A stretch of 64,000 nucleotides of DNA from Doryteuthis pealeii (GCA_023376005.1 CM042150.1:70587084-70651083), one strand, 5' to 3'; shown: positions 12,452 through 24,879, counted from the stretch's first letter. Numbers and translations: made by a program. Notes: a model not told the origin generated them from the letters alone.

Positions 12452-13609
12452 TGTTACACCCGCGCACTCGTTGGGATCGACCAGCACACGCGCACAACAA
12501 GCAATAATAATAAAAAAAAGCAAAAATATACGAGATAGGTCCCAGATAGGTGGTATTAAATAAAAGGGAAATGGGATTTCAGACACTCCCCTCTCTCTCT
12601 CTGCTCACAGTAGATTGATGGAAACTGAATAAAGGAAACAGCACAACAACAACAGCAACTGAATTGACGACAACACTGGACACCTTGATTAACAGTATAA
12701 AAATTTATTTACATTAGAAAACCCAAAGGGGGTGGGGTAGATACAGATATAAGGTCAGCCGGACAAACATGCATGCAAACATATAGTTGAGGATTTCCAC
12801 AATAGGTGGAGGAACTTATAACTACAATCATCAGAAAAAGGGAAAATAAAATAAACATATCATGCAATATATAATAACACCGCGACAGGGTTTCCATAAC
12901 ACAAAGTACAATCGAAAAAAGGTTCATGCAAATACAGAATATGACAACAAGATTTCACTTCTCTTCAACTCACGATTCGTCACACTGGGTTTCAAAAATG
13001 AATGTTCTTCTCTTTTCACAAATGATTAAAAACCTGCTAAAGTTCTCTCTCTCAAAATCATAAAGTCATCAAATCAATCCAAAAGGAAAATTTCCAATCA
13101 GAATAATCATAGTTCAGTTTCTTTTCTTTTCTCCTCTCAATATTGGTAATTCTTTTCAAATAATCTTCTTCATAGCAAGATCCTGTTAAATGATCAGTCA
13201 GATCCCAGAGCGAAAGATGTGCCTCTTGTCTCGAGCTGAGTTCGTTGAATTGTGATCTTTTCTCTCGGACTTGCGCGGATTTTTGGCGCGAATACACTGG
13301 TTGTTGCCATGACGATGAGGTCACTGGGTCGCCTGCACTTTTCATGAGGCCACCTCAAGAAGAAGGAAGGGGTGGGGTCCAGCAACCCGCCCGTCTCTTA
13401 GCCTTATGCACGGTAGCATTAAGAATGTCTAGGTTCTTCTTTTCCTTTCCTCGTCACGAAGACAAAAATGCAAGGGTTAAATGAACTTTTAAGTTTCTGG
13501 TTTGCCTGCCGCCCATGCACCCATGAATCTACTTTCAGACTGAGTCGACTGTTGATCTCAGTGATATGTATACTAGTGGACATACTAGTAGCATGTCACA
13601 CCAGTAACA
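12452..13609 (-). mobile_element. putative solo LTR
   Basis: The block starts TGTTACACCCGCG and ends CACCAGTAACA on the + strand, giving TGTTAC...GTAACA ends. Base composition is unlike the flanks. On the minus strand an AATAAA signal lies about 250 bp before the end (near 12705), as expected for an LTR read in that direction. No polypurine tract, primer-binding site or clear 5-bp target duplication was found, so a solo LTR is an inference. Several 60-95-codon frames inside it look like chance. The motif gagataggtcccagatagg (12532-12550) nearly matches one in the LTR at 27.5 kb. Confidence 0.4.
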
Positions 13610-14588
13610 ATGAATAAAACAAACATGACTTCGGCATATAATCAATTTAAAATACAGTATCATTTGCCTTTCAAAGCCTAAGTAAATAGAAATTATTTGA
13701 GTTGGGTGCAGGGATGTACTCACTTCAAATATTAAGCCAGTACCGATGAGTGGGGTGGGAGGTTTTTTTTTAAGTTTTAGATCTGTCTTTTTTGAAAGAT
13801 GAATTGTGCCTACAGGAGACAGGATGGGTGGGTGTGTCAGCTTAACTTCAGTTTTTGTTTTTTGAAATGAATATTCGGATTTTCTTTCATACATCAACGG
13901 AGTCTTCTGTCTGAGAAGTTTAAAACTAAACTCGTGTCAACGTGAGTAGGGCAGGGGTGGAGGATGTGTATACTGTATTTTTCAATTTTTTGTTAATCAT
14001 TGAATTATATCGCTTAATTATTAAAAATTAAAACCCAAATTTTGTGTGTTTCTTAGTTATAAGCATATCAAGTAGTATGCGAGATTTCAAATCTGAATGA
14101 CCTCTTGTTTGTGAGTTATAAGTCGACACGTACATACCAAAATTCCTTTTATATATTTAGATATATATATATATTCTCATACATAGACCCACACACTACT
14201 TTGGTCATAGCATTTTATAACCATGTGTCAACTTTACTTGAAACTTTAATAAACTGGTGCTGGCATTTGTTAGTCTTACTGATCAAAATGTAGACCTGGG
14301 CAGGTTTGCATGGAAGCTGAAAGAAGAAGATATGAATTTGTGCCTTTCCCAAGGGTATTAGGGCAAAATGAATACAAGTAATCTCAGCTAGCAGTGAATT
14401 TTACATATTCATTAATTCCATGAATATAAGACAAATGCACACACACACACACACATATCTATATGTATATATTGGTCTGAAGATCACATAAGCAAGAAAC
14501 AGTCAGTAATCATGAACTCAAATATAAACATTCTATCTATTATATTGAGCACTATCTGCTTAGAAATATAGCACCCATATTATCTACA

Positions 14589-14644
<56 letters not shown>

Positions 14645-15763
14645 GGGAAAATATTTATTTTATTGAACAGTATCTGGAGGCTATAGACAAAATGATTTTG
14701 ATATTTTGTATTCATGTAGAAAATGCCAGGACCATTGTTAAAAATAAATTGGGAAAAAAGGATGAAAATATATTATTCAAAAAAATGTTTTAACAGATTA
14801 ATGTTTTCTAAATTGAAAACATTAAAAGGTAAACAAAAATCATTAACTTCTGGCAAATAGATTGGTTTCTTAAAAAATGTTAATTTTGCAAGAATTGCTG
14901 ACTGGATTATTGTTTAATTTAATTAAAGTTAAAAATTAAATTGTCTTGTTTTCTGACAAAGAAAAAGTGATGCATATGTATAAATCATTTTTCTTTTATG
15001 TTTACTTTTAAGAAAATCATTCTTAATACCTTACACTCTTAATCTTCTCTTATTCATTTTTCTTACCTCTTGCCATATCTTGTATCATTTTTAGATCTAT
15101 TTTTTAACATTTAAGTCATTTAAAAAAAATTATTAGCTATTGCATCACCCAAGTTTTCTCTATCATTGTTTTTAGTTTTCATTACCAAATTTTCTTCTTT
15201 CTTCTTCTTATTGCTATGGCATTTATAGACAGTGGTTTGATCTTGTTTGTTGTTATTGTTGTTGTTTGTGCTTGCAATCTGTTTTGGCCAGAATTTCATG
15301 TACTTCACCACAAAAAAAGCTTTTATCAAATTCTATTATTTTCTTTCTATTCATTGCTTGATATTTATAAAAAGTGGCAAAGGAACTGTTTTATTTAATA
15401 AGTATTCATTAATTATGAACAGGAAATGTTTTATTGTAATATATGATAATCATTATTTCTGAAATTTGGTTGCTTCTACTACCTGAATATCATTATAAAA
15501 TTCATTCTGCTTTCAGTCATTTGGTTGTTATATGCTAACTTTACATTTTTTTTCTTCTTTACTCAAGCTCCTTATTTCAGTACTTCTGTTATTTGGCACT
15601 GTACAGTAACATTGCTAGAAAGACAGGGTGTGGCAGTATTATCAGCATATCTTTAAATTCTTGCATAAACCTTGAATTTGTGAGCAAGATGGCAAGCAGG
15701 CTTTATCAATGATGCTGATAGCCTCAGTATGCAGCAGAAATTATAGTATGGTGGATGTAAGGG
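13610..15763. other. gene-less stretch with microsatellites
   Basis: Contains (CA)n near 14437-14454 and a (TA)n(TG)n(TA)n run at 14587-14644. A 120-codon minus-strand frame at 13535-13897 has no recognisable domain and biased composition, so I leave it out. Nothing else can be supported. Confidence 0.6.
14587..14644. repeat. (TA)n(TG)n(TA)n compound microsatellite
   Basis: A TG core flanked by TA runs. Confidence 0.95.
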
Positions 15764-16439
15764 CTGTTTAATGTTTTTGTATTAAGGTCACCAGTTTGAG
15801 GTCAATAATCAATAAAATATTCAAACATTTAAAGACACCATAAAACATTCAATTACTGCAGGCACATGGCATAAATAACAAGACTCAATATTAAAACAAA
15901 CAACTTGTATTGAGAAAAAGTTTACAAAAGGTAACGCATAATACCGAGCAAAGTTCTTTCAGTACTCTTGTGTACAAAATGTAATTTTTTTTTTAAAGTT
16001 CATGTAAGAAAATATGTTATAAGTTATGAAGTGAGAAAGAAAGGGTAAGAGTTCAAAGTCACACGGCAGTCAGTAGCAAGTAATACTGATGATCTCGTAA
16101 AAGGTTGATAAAGAGAGATAGACAGATAGATATTAGTTCATACCTTCTTATAAGTGAATGTGCTTTGTCTTACTTTAAAGTGATGTGGATTTGGTTAGAA
16201 GAATAATTTCTTTCTGCTTGGGATCCGAAAAGTTGTTTTTTTATAGTCCGAGGGTAGGTTCCAAAAGGGGTCTATTTGATAGATTTCCTTTTAGGTGCGA
16301 ACATCTCTGATTGGTTGAAAATATACAAATTTTTATTTTAATTTTCTTCTTTTACTAGGGTGCGCAATCCCATGCGCAAACTATTAATTTTTGTCATTTG
16401 ACTTTTGTTCGTCGTAGTAAGAACTTCCGGTTCGCCACA
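15764..16439 (-). mobile_element. possible solo LTR (weak)
   Basis: Read on the minus strand the block would start TGTGGCGAACCGGAAG and end CATTAAACA. It has a TATAAAA-like box about 200 bp from the start (near 16230-16240). CpG-containing motifs near 16360-16440 contrast with the flanks. No target-site duplication or polyadenylation signal was found in the right place. It could instead be a CpG-bearing promoter-like segment. Confidence 0.25.
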
Positions 16440-16680
16440 ATAGTTTACTATAGTTTAATTGTTAACTCTTTGATATAAATATGCACATTTCATCTGTATC
16501 AAGTGATGAGAGGGAGAGGGAGGGTTTTTTCTACCTGAAGCATCATATTATCTCAACCTTAAAATCAGCTGTGAATAAAATCCATATTCTTATTCAAGCA
16601 CAAATAATTTTATTATGATCTCTTGTCTCTTTCAAAATTTAGTCGACTCTTTTCCTTACTTAGACAAAATATGTACTCTG

Positions 16681-16688
16681 CCCCTCTC

Positions 16689-16724
<36 letters not shown>

Positions 16725-16726
16725 AA
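16681..16726. repeat. (TCTG)n(CT)n microsatellite
   Basis: Tetranucleotide TCTG repeats pass into CT repeats. Confidence 0.9.
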
Positions 16727-17420
16727 TAGGTATAGATAAAAATTTTGCTTCCAGAGTTTATCTTAACAATAAGTATATATTGCGTTACAATCTGAACATG
16801 ATTTTTTATTGTTGTAATTAAAGTTTTTACATTTAAACCATCATAGTATAAATTTTGCCAAGAAACACTTTAAATAGCTGTAATGATACCAAACAACCAA
16901 AAGAGAATAATGATGAATACCCCACTATGTGGGCTATGTGTCAAACTAATTTTTATTTCTCTATTTACTTATTCAGTAACAATCAACAAAACAATTTAAT
17001 TAGCATAATACCCATCATAAATGTTAGGACAATTTACTTATAGTTTGGCACATATTTGTCTATTGAGATAATAGCATCAGTTGTGTTGGTATTTAACTCG
17101 GAGACAACTGACTGAAATTCTTTTAAATCATCCAAGTAAACAGAAGAAAGAGAAAATAAGTTGGGTAAAAATTGAAAAAGAGAGAAAGAAAATGACGTGA
17201 TACTGAGAAGAGAGAAGACTGCAATATAGAAATTTATAATCAGAGGCAAAGAAAGAGGGATTAAGTAAAAAAAAATGTTCTAGATATACTGCACATATAT
17301 CTAGAAAAATATCTAGAACATATATATTCACAAATATTTATTGTAAGTCAAGTAATGCCTCAGGTTCCCATAACAACAGAATTTGTCATTACTTTGTAGT
17401 GAGGGCAGGTTGCATGACCA

Positions 17421-17428
<8 letters not shown>
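16727..17428. other. gene-less AT-rich stretch
   Basis: No gene. A segment at 17378-17420 (gaatttgtcattactttgtagtg..caggttgcatgac) is a diverged copy of 9203-9245. In both places it is followed by a (GT)n or (TA)n-type run, suggesting a small repeat that carries a microsatellite tail. Confidence 0.5.

Positions 17429-17466
<38 letters not shown>
17429..17466. repeat. (GT)n(AT)n microsatellite
   Basis: A GT run passing into an AT run. Confidence 0.95.
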
Positions 17467-17467
<1 letters not shown>

Positions 17468-17479
17468 AATACTTTTTAT

Positions 17480-18215
17480 TACTGTAACCCCGTACTTCCT
17501 GCTTCATAGTTAGATGATCGGCGACTAAACTGGTACCCCCACCAAGCTTGCCAGGTGAGGAGGGTGGCTAGACACCCAGCAGGACGAAAATCAAAACCTA
17601 TGAAAGGGCGGAGAAAGCTTCTCGCTCAACGGCCATCTAGCACATTAACGCGAGAACATAAAAATACCTGGGTTGGTATCCAGGTGCGTAACAGTCTAAA
17701 TAACCCCCGCTGCCTTGTGGGTATCCTCTGGACAGGATTACTAACACAGTAGTTCTAGAGAAAGCACAACTCCCCAGCTTGTGTTCTCCAATGGCTGGGT
17801 CATGTCCACCAGATGGATGATGGATGAATCCCAAAGGATATCCTTTATGCAAAGCTTTCATCTGGTAAGAGACAGATTGGTCACCCCCAGCTGCGTTTCA
17901 AGGACGTCTGCAAGAATGATCTCAGGTGCTTTGGCATTGCCCCTTCCAGCTAGGAAAATTTGGCTCAGGATCGCCCTCAGTGGCGGCAGGCTCTCCATAA
18001 AGACTGTTTATGTCTGAAGTCACCCTGACACAACACCATGAAGCTAACAGGTCCAGAAGAAAGCAGCGGCATCAAAGCACCAGCACATCAACATCTTCAG
18101 GGACAGCCTTCAAATGCGATATCTGTGGTCGAGAATGTTTTTCAAACATTGGACTTCACAGTCACAGGACGCGCTGTAACTTCAGGGAGACAAAAATTAT
18201 ATTATAATCTTCTGA
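17480..18215 (+). pseudogene. LINE fragment: 5' leader joined to RT C-terminus with C2H2 finger
   Basis: From about 17780 the frames read LQWLGHV..MDDGWIPKDILY, then GKRQIGHPQLRFKDVCKNDL, then LAQDRPQWRQ. This is the typical C-terminal tail of a metazoan non-LTR retrotransposon polyprotein after the RT domain. After a frameshift near 18020 a C2H2 finger follows (CDICGRECFSNIGLHSHRTRC, about 18108-18175). The 300 bp upstream (17480-17780) is GC-richer leader-like sequence. The endonuclease and RT catalytic domain are absent, so this copy is internally deleted or a non-autonomous derivative. Several stops; inactive. Confidence 0.65.
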
Positions 18216-18714
18216 GATTGAAATGCCAATATATAAATACTATACAAATTAATTGTGTGTGCATGTTTTATTGAGATAAAAACTACTTATTTCGTACAGA
18301 CATAAGACTTTTAATAACTAGGCCTCAAAAAAAAAATTAAGGGTTGAAAAAGCCTAAATTGGCTTATCATATTGGAAATTAAAGAAGATCAATATTGAAT
18401 TTTAATTACAAATGTAGTTTTTCTTATTTAGCTGAATATTTTCTTTTATTCTTGATGAAAACAAAAATATCACCAAACTTCAATGAATTTTAATTTTATC
18501 ATTACAATTCTTTATACTATTATTTGAAGAAAGATTGGAGAAAATCCTCAAATATATTTTCTTTGAAGAAACTACATATGAAAATTGCATGCAGAAGAAT
18601 GTATTCATTTGTGGGATGCAGCTGCTAATGATGGCGAATCAACAAATACAAGGACAGTTATCTTCCCTTCTATGTGTGGCCATATGCTGTCCCCACTGTT
18701 ACTATATATACATA
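18216..18714. other. gene-less AT-rich stretch
   Basis: Low-G/C sequence with no supported gene. It leads into a microsatellite that borders the next transposon. Confidence 0.6.
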
Positions 18715-18715
18715 G

Positions 18716-18754
<39 letters not shown>
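18715..18754. repeat. (CA)n(TA)n microsatellite
   Basis: A CA run passing into a TA run. The left transposon terminus begins directly after it. Confidence 0.95.
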
Positions 18755-19664
18755 GGGTTCCCACGCATCCTGGAAAATCTGGAAAATAAAATTTTCATTT
18801 TCCAGTACTGGAAAACCTGGAAAAACGAGGGGTATTTGTCAAAAATCCTGGAAAATTTTTGTAATTTTGTCCTGGAAAATTTGAATTATCCGAGACAAAA
18901 TGAATGTTATTATTACAGTAAACAAATATAACTAGTAAAATAACAAGGACATTTCTTTTTGTTTTTGTTTTTAACGCTCACCGAATCTACGCAAGATTTC
19001 CCAAATTATTCATGAATATTCATTAAACATTAAAAATGCTTCTGACTGAGTGGGTACTTGTTGATTTCATCCAATGAAGTCTGGTTTTCATCATGTAGCA
19101 TATTTTGATTTATTTTCCCGTGACACTGAACAAGACAAGAATTATTCAGTCAGACTACTTTAAAAATTGTTAAAGAGTTGAAGGTTTTAAAAAAAACATT
19201 CTGTTTTACAAGACGTAAAATTTCGTAAAATTCAGAAGAATTTAACATTTTCTTGATAATCATGTTCAGTAGTGTTTAATTGAATAAAATGATTTAATAT
19301 TTTAGCAAGACTTAAAGGAATATTTTGTCTGTAAGTCTGTCAAATAATTTTCACAGAAATTCAAAATAAAAACATCTCCACCACTGAATTGACATAATCT
19401 TAATTTTGTCATTACAAATACCATCATTTAGAAGAAATTTCGCCTAAAATGCGTTATTTTTATTTGAAGAAGTGAGCTAAAATCCTTTTTTTTTTTCTTT
19501 TTTAAATAGCACTCGTGTAAGATAGTTACTGAAAATCAAAGAATGTTTTGTACTTGAAAGTATAGAATATCGCGCACGCAAAATTTTGATTGAATATATA
19601 AGAAGTCTTTAAAATATTACATTTTAAACTACACTGTGCCATAAATTTTGTTGTGTGTATAGGC

Positions 19665-22049
19665 CATCTTGGACAGATGATAAACTCTACCATTTGGTGT
19701 TATAGGGGCATCAACAGTGCACAGAATATTTGTGAATGGCACAAAACATATCCTTAAAATTCTCTTCCCAGTAAAATGAACAAGATGGAAGAGCTGGGCG
19801 CATTAACTTAATCAGCAAGTCATTCTCTGTATCAATCCAAATTTTATTGTCACACCTGCAACAAACATATCCTGAAACAACAATTTTCACTGTTTTTCGT
19901 CCCAATAGAGAAGTCATGTATTAAGTCATAGTTTTCATCTTCACTACATTGTTTTATGGCTATTTTATCTCTGATGAGTGGAATAAATTGATGAAAACTT
20001 CTTGTTCCTGGGACTGTGGATGCATTTTTGAATCTCATATTGAGGCTCCTCCTTGCTTCCTCAACTTCCTCCTTTTCAACCAGAATGAATTTGATACTTT
20101 CAATTGCAGATCTGCAATATTCAAAGATAGATTTTTGGAAAGGATTTCTTTGGTAGTTGGTCTTCAGAGACTTTCTTTTGACACTATCCTTTTCACTGTC
20201 CCACCTATACCATCACATGGTTGTTTACCATGACTTGTTGCAAAGAGATTCCATTTTGTATTGAGACCCAAATATTTCTGATGGTTGCAAAATTGGCAAA
20301 GTTCTTGTATTGCGCTGTGCAACTATCAGTAAAATACTCACTATTTTTTATATTTGGCAAGGTAGGCCTGATTACCTCAATTTATTTTCTGTACCATATA
20401 AACAAATGCTACAACATGTGAGTTGTTACTCGACATAATGCAGAAACAATGATTTTGCGTTGCGTTTTCAAGTTTAAAGTAGAGTACCACTGGATTTAAA
20501 GTACATTGTGAGGTATTCCAATGAAAACTCTGGATCTCATCTTGAACTACAAATTTGTAGTTTTCAGCAAAATCTCCCAGGAACAAAACTAATCTCCTCC
20601 TTTCTTTGCTTTAAGTATCTGGATTGTGATTTAACCAATTAAGAATGAGGTGCTACTTTATTCAATTGCAAAACAACTAAATAAATGTAAGCTTGACAGG
20701 ATTCCTTTTGTGTTGTCAAAGTCAATCAGTTGTTATCCATTGGGAGAACTCTATTGATTCAGCATTATCAATATTTCCTTCGATGGTGTCATAAAAATTT
20801 TTTTCAAGCTGCCCTGATGATTTAGGACAATTTGGCCACCTATGAATCATATACTCTCTGCTACTGGTATTACAGACAATATATTTCAAGAGATCTTGAT
20901 ATGATACATTCAGTGGTTCCAGTAATGATTTCATGTTTTGTTGGATGGTACATACACATATGGCATGTGTACCTGCACTACCAACAAGGACACAGCATTT
21001 CAGCCTTAGACTACAAAATTTTGAAAACTCCAAGAATGCTATGTGTTCCTTGAATGGTCTGAAGATCTCATTTAGGTTGCACAAGATGAGTCGTTTCTGC
21101 TGATGAGTATTATGTTTAATACTAACATAGTCTTTCCTGCCTGGCATCAGTTGAGTATATTCATCATAGTAAAATGCTTCCACTAGCTGTGCAATATTAG
21201 CAGGCAAAGATTTGCCCCCTTTTGGTTCTGGCACAGCTAAAATACCTCTTACGAACACAATTTGTGATCCTTGCGTACAATGTGTTCTGAAACTCCAAAC
21301 ACACACATGACTTTTTTGTGTGACCAGTCGGTAGGGGCAAGTGTCAAGATTTGTATTTTTATGTTGGTTGATTCCACACTCTTCATTTTTGCTACAAGAA
21401 GCTTTATCATTTTATCAAAGTACTTAGCTTTATCTAAAATATCATTTTTGAATTTCAAAGCCTCATCATTCAACAGCTCAGAGTCAGCATTTAATGACCT
21501 GCCTACTTTGGTCTTTATACATTGCAATACAGAAGAATGTTTTCTCTTACCTAAATGAGCTTTTCCAGAGTAATGATGTCCTTTTGTTTTTATTGGAGAA
21601 ATTCCAATAGCAGAGAAACATTCATTGATATTTCTCTTCTCTGTTTCTGCAGAAGTACTTGTATCAAGCTTTTTCATTGCTGTTCTGATACATGTCTTGG
21701 TTCTTCATTATTACTACACTTTTCTGATTCTGCAGAAGTACCTGCTTCAAGCTCTTTCATTTCCTCATCAGGAAGAAGTTTGTGGATTTGTATTTGACAA
21801 TTAGGGTAGAGTTTCTTGTCTAGGATTAGTACCAACTTAGCCTTTACCTTGTCTGCCATCACCAATGAAATTGGTTTCAAACTGTCTTTAATTTGCTTTT
21901 TATGATTTTTAAATGGAATACAACATCTCTTTTCAAGCCATTCATATTTAGTCAACAAGGTCTGTTTATGATGGCAACAGGTAGTCTGTATTTCATCCTC
22001 ATCACAATCCTGTTCTATAGGCAATAAGCTTTATATCCATCGCATCCAA
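19665..22049 (-). pseudogene. unassigned conserved metazoan protein, transposase-like (main part)
   Basis: Successive minus-strand frames form one protein about 700 residues long with only frameshifts and a few stops between them. In order they are: a Lys-rich N-terminal part (22024-21674), a second frame (21677-21249), a third with MPGRKDYVSIKHN (about 21140) and VLVGSAGTHAICVCTI (about 20950), then GDFAENY (about 20570), FTDSCTAQYKN (about 20320), SHGKQPCDGIGG (about 20220) and PGTRSFHQFIPL (about 20000). I recognise this order from uncharacterised proteins of cnidarians and arthropods, but know no established function. The Asp residues in DFAENY, FTDSC and CDGIGG are retained and could be a DDD-type RNase H triad; that is my inference. 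The 5' end is cut by a hAT insertion at 22057. Confidence 0.6.
20834..21008 (-). other. Cys-rich core of the transposase-like pseudogene
   Basis: In the frame at 21306-20722 the segment with CSLRLKCCVLVGSAGTHAIC then CVC, followed about 45 residues later by VCNTSSREYMIHRWPNCP, carries the family's Cys pattern (C..R..CCV...GTHA.CVCT...C.T..RE.M..RW..CP). It is suggestive of metal binding. One Cys of the usual pair before the final CP motif appears replaced by Trp here, consistent with decay. Confidence 0.4.
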
Positions 22050-22509
22050 CTGATCAATTGTAGGGGGACCAATTTTCCGCGATCACGGAATCACGGACTC
22101 GTTAATCTGAAACGGAATCTGAGATTTTTAATGAAATTTTCAATAATAAATTGATTTTTGGGTTTTCAAATTTTTGTTTTAATTCTTTCAAAACTTGACT
22201 ATCTTTCCGATTTTTTTGTTAAACGTTTTAATAAATAGAATATAATATGTTTCCTTTAAAATTAATTTTACAAATACGAGTTATTTTTCCTTTTAAGATC
22301 CGAAAAAGAATTAAGAGCAAAAGTTTTTACCTAAAAAAAAAGAAAAGTGGGTTGTAGATTTTCTGATGAAATTGATTAGTCTTATATTTTTCTAAGAAAG
22401 AGATGAAAGTCGGTCAGTCCTCATAAAGTGGAAATGGGAAGGTAGACATGTAGAAATTGGAATGGGGAGATACTAAGATCAAAAAGTTTAACATTCATTT
22501 CCTTGATGT

Positions 22510-22810
22510 ATATTTACCTCATACCCCACTTGTATGGGTTAGGCACAAGGCCCTTTTAACGTGGGACCACCCATAATCCGAGACTTATGGGTGGCAGGTG
22601 GAAAAATTGCGTCAATCCCATCGGTATTCCTCCTCAAGGGGGTGCGCCTCAGGCGCTGGGCAATAAACCCAGCCCTTCCCCTTTAAATCAAGGGGGCAGG
22701 TATTGCCTGGGGAGATAGCCCTCTGGGATCGACGCTTATAATTTAACCTCTGGCAGGTCCAGCGGCCGAAACTCACTGGACCCCGGCTGAAGCCCCTCGA
22801 AGCTCCGTTT
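22510..22810. repeat. GC-rich insert with serial hairpins
   Basis: A sharply GC-rich block inside the hAT element. Hairpins: 22567-22576 with 22585-22594 (10 bp, 8-nt loop), 22655-22660 with 22668-22673 (6 bp), 22678-22683 with 22690-22695 (6 bp) and 22756-22762 with 22776-22782 (7 bp). The opening 'ttaggcacaaggccc' resembles the start of a very common cephalopod interspersed repeat, as I recall it. No coding frame. Probably a SINE or LINE 3' end with a structured RNA. Confidence 0.5.
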
Positions 22811-22934
22811 GATTTTTTACAAAATTTCCAAGTAAAAGCTTCTAAACAACTTGTAACCTTGTTTTATAAATATGATGAAAGAAAAGTAAATGCTACTATC
22901 ACGTGACCATACAATTTAGAAATAAAGAAAAAAC

Positions 22935-23490
22935 TTGTATACTGGTACATCAAAATCAACATTTGATGTAGAAATAGACTGTCTTCTGTCTGAACTAGAA
23001 AATAGAAAGAGGGAGAGAGTTATCTCAAATTTCCAAGATTTGTTCAGCACATCTTTTTCAAAACTGAATAAATACCTGGATGCTCACCCTGTATATAACT
23101 TTTACAAGGCATCTCGTCTGTTTGATCCTAGACATCTACCTTGTATAAGCCATGACATTGATAGTTTTGCAGCCATTAAGAACTTGCAAGATCCTTCTAC
23201 TGATCTTCTTGAAGAATTCCAAATTTATGTGAATTACCAAGATGACTTAACAAAATCCTTTTTGCATCCCAGCATTTTGGAATGCAAATAAGAGTAGATT
23301 TCCCCTTCTGGAACAGATTGCCAATAAGGTCATATGGATGCCTGTTACCAGCTTAAATATTGAACGTTCATTTTCTCAATATAAATATTTACTAAATAAA
23401 CAATGTGAAAGTCTTACCCCTGAAAACACCAAGCAACTTATAATGTTGTATTACAATGGAGATTTAGAAAAGAGATTTAAAGATTGCTAA
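22935..23490 (+). pseudogene. hAT transposase C-terminal fragment
   Basis: A 118-codon frame (22935-23291) ends in a stop. After a one-base shift the sequence continues WMPVTSLNIERSFSQYKYLL, then ESLTPENTKQLIMLYYNGD. This is the hAT dimerisation domain (pattern P.TS...ERSFS.YK.LL...R.SLT.EN...L). The stop at 23488 is close to the family's natural end. The catalytic core and N-terminal zinc finger (BED) are missing, replaced by a GC-rich insert and low-complexity DNA, so the copy is non-autonomous. Confidence 0.75.
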
Positions 23491-24174
23491 TTTCTTTATT
23501 TGAGAAATATCCAATTTTAAATTTCATGAGTATTTCAACTTGAGATAAATTGTTTAATTTAAATTTTGAATTAATATATCAAATTTGTTTTTTATATTTT
23601 GTTACAAAGATTCAATTATTATGGTTTAATTCCTGTTTTGTAAAATTTTAGTCAAAATGTTTGACTTTCTCAGATATTTATTGTTAAGGTGCAAGTTATT
23701 TGCTGTTCATTCTTTAAATGTGATTTTTCTGTTAATTTTAATATTGCGAATCAATGATTATAAATCAATATGGATCCCTTTACTTAAAAACACAAAAACA
23801 ATCTGAATGTGTTCTTCCTTAAAGAAGGAAGCTCTGATTAAAAGTTCTACCTCAAAGATAATTATGCACTGCAACATTTCATTGTTTAGTCATGTTACAG
23901 ATTTATTTTTACATATAATTTATTTTGGGACTTTCATTTCACAATTTCAAAAAGAATTGTAGACATTTGCTATTTCTTTATATGTAATAAAACTTTGAAT
24001 TATGCTTTTGTTTTCAGTTTTAATAATTATAGCAAATTTTATTTCAATTATTTTCACAAAATACTATAAAAATGGGAATTACCAAAAGTGGAAACGGAAA
24101 AAAACGGAATTGACTAAAAGTGGAAACGGAATTTAGAAAAATTTGAAATGGAAAATCGGGGGCCCTACAATTGG

Positions 24175-24275
24175 AATCACTCCAACCTGTTTATCATGGA
24201 ATAACATTTTCAACTGTTAGCTCAGTACAAATAGAACAATAATGTTTGCCTCTAAAACCATCTTTCATTCTTTCT
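24175..24275 (-). pseudogene. N-terminal piece of the transposase-like gene
   Basis: Minus-strand reading gives GFRGKHYCSICTELTVENVIP followed, after a frame change, by HDKQVGVIP up to the hAT boundary. The CxxC pair (CSIC) looks like half of an N-terminal zinc finger. Beyond 24277 a mariner fragment interrupts, so the true start codon is not identifiable. Confidence 0.4.
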
Positions 24276-24276
24276 T

Positions 24277-24537
24277 TTCAATAAAAACATTATTCCAGTG
24301 ATGAGGAAGTGAAATCTGTAGTGAAGAAGTGGCTCAAAGAACAGTTAACAGAATAGGGATACATACTCTCATTTGAAAGTGGAACATTGCTATTGAAAAA
24401 AAAAAGTGACTATAGGAAAGTAGGGAGGTGATCCACAGAGGACCAACTTCATTTTAATTCATGATACATGTTCCTGTGTCGGTAATTATACCTGAACTAA
24501 ACAAAATGGCATTACCTTTTGACTCACCCTCGTATTT
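24277..24537 (+). pseudogene. mariner transposase C-terminal fragment with terminal repeat
   Basis: Near 24297 the reading is SDEEVKSVVKKWLKEQLTE, the conserved C-terminal block of mariner transposases (SSDEEV...V..WL..Q). About 180 bp further the sequence ends in tgactcaccctcgta (24521-24535), whose complement TACGAGGGTGAGTCAAAAGG is a mariner-type terminal inverted repeat. Only the 3' end is present; the catalytic DD34D core is absent. Confidence 0.65.
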
Positions 24538-24879
24538 AATTTGTTTTTTTTTTTAATTGATAAAAACAATATTATTGAATAGTTTAAGAAGTCACTGAGC
24601 ACAATATCAACATTTGAGAGTTCATGGAGCATTAGGATGATTGTCTTTAATTATAATCTTTCACTGAAATCCTGCACGTACATAGGAAAAAAAACTCTGA
24701 ACTTGACAGGTTCATATCTTCTAAAGTAGACTTTACCCCCACACAAAATTCTTTGATGAACTTAGGCAGACATAGTAGATGCTAAGAAAAAAAATATTAT
24801 GAAAATTGAAGAGGATACATTTTCGATAGACGGTCAGTAAGCTACATAGGTGAAAAGTTGTTGATTTTGGAGTCATGCA

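Larger units (their letters stand above)
22057..24168 (+). mobile_element. nested hAT-type DNA transposon
   Basis: The left end TAGGGGGACCAATTTTCC (22060-22077) is inverted at the right end (24148-24168, reading TAGGGCCCCCGATTTTCC on the minus strand). CAATTG flanks both sides (22054-22059 and 24169-24174) and may be the target duplication, though a canonical 8-bp one is not clear. Subterminal ggaaacggaat motifs occur at both ends in inverted orientation. The interior carries a hAT C-terminal domain. It splits the transposase-like gene: the minus-strand peptide reads ...HDKQVGVIP before it and ...IDQLDAMDIK after it. Confidence 0.7.

Noticed and set aside
13058..13345. 95-codon minus-strand frame (and a 79-codon plus-strand frame over the same place)
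   Set aside because: Both lie in a putative LTR, overlap each other on opposite strands and have no motif.
13535..13897. 120-codon minus-strand frame
   Set aside because: No domain or homologue recognised, biased composition, and it overlaps the edge of a putative LTR. No splice or start context supports it.
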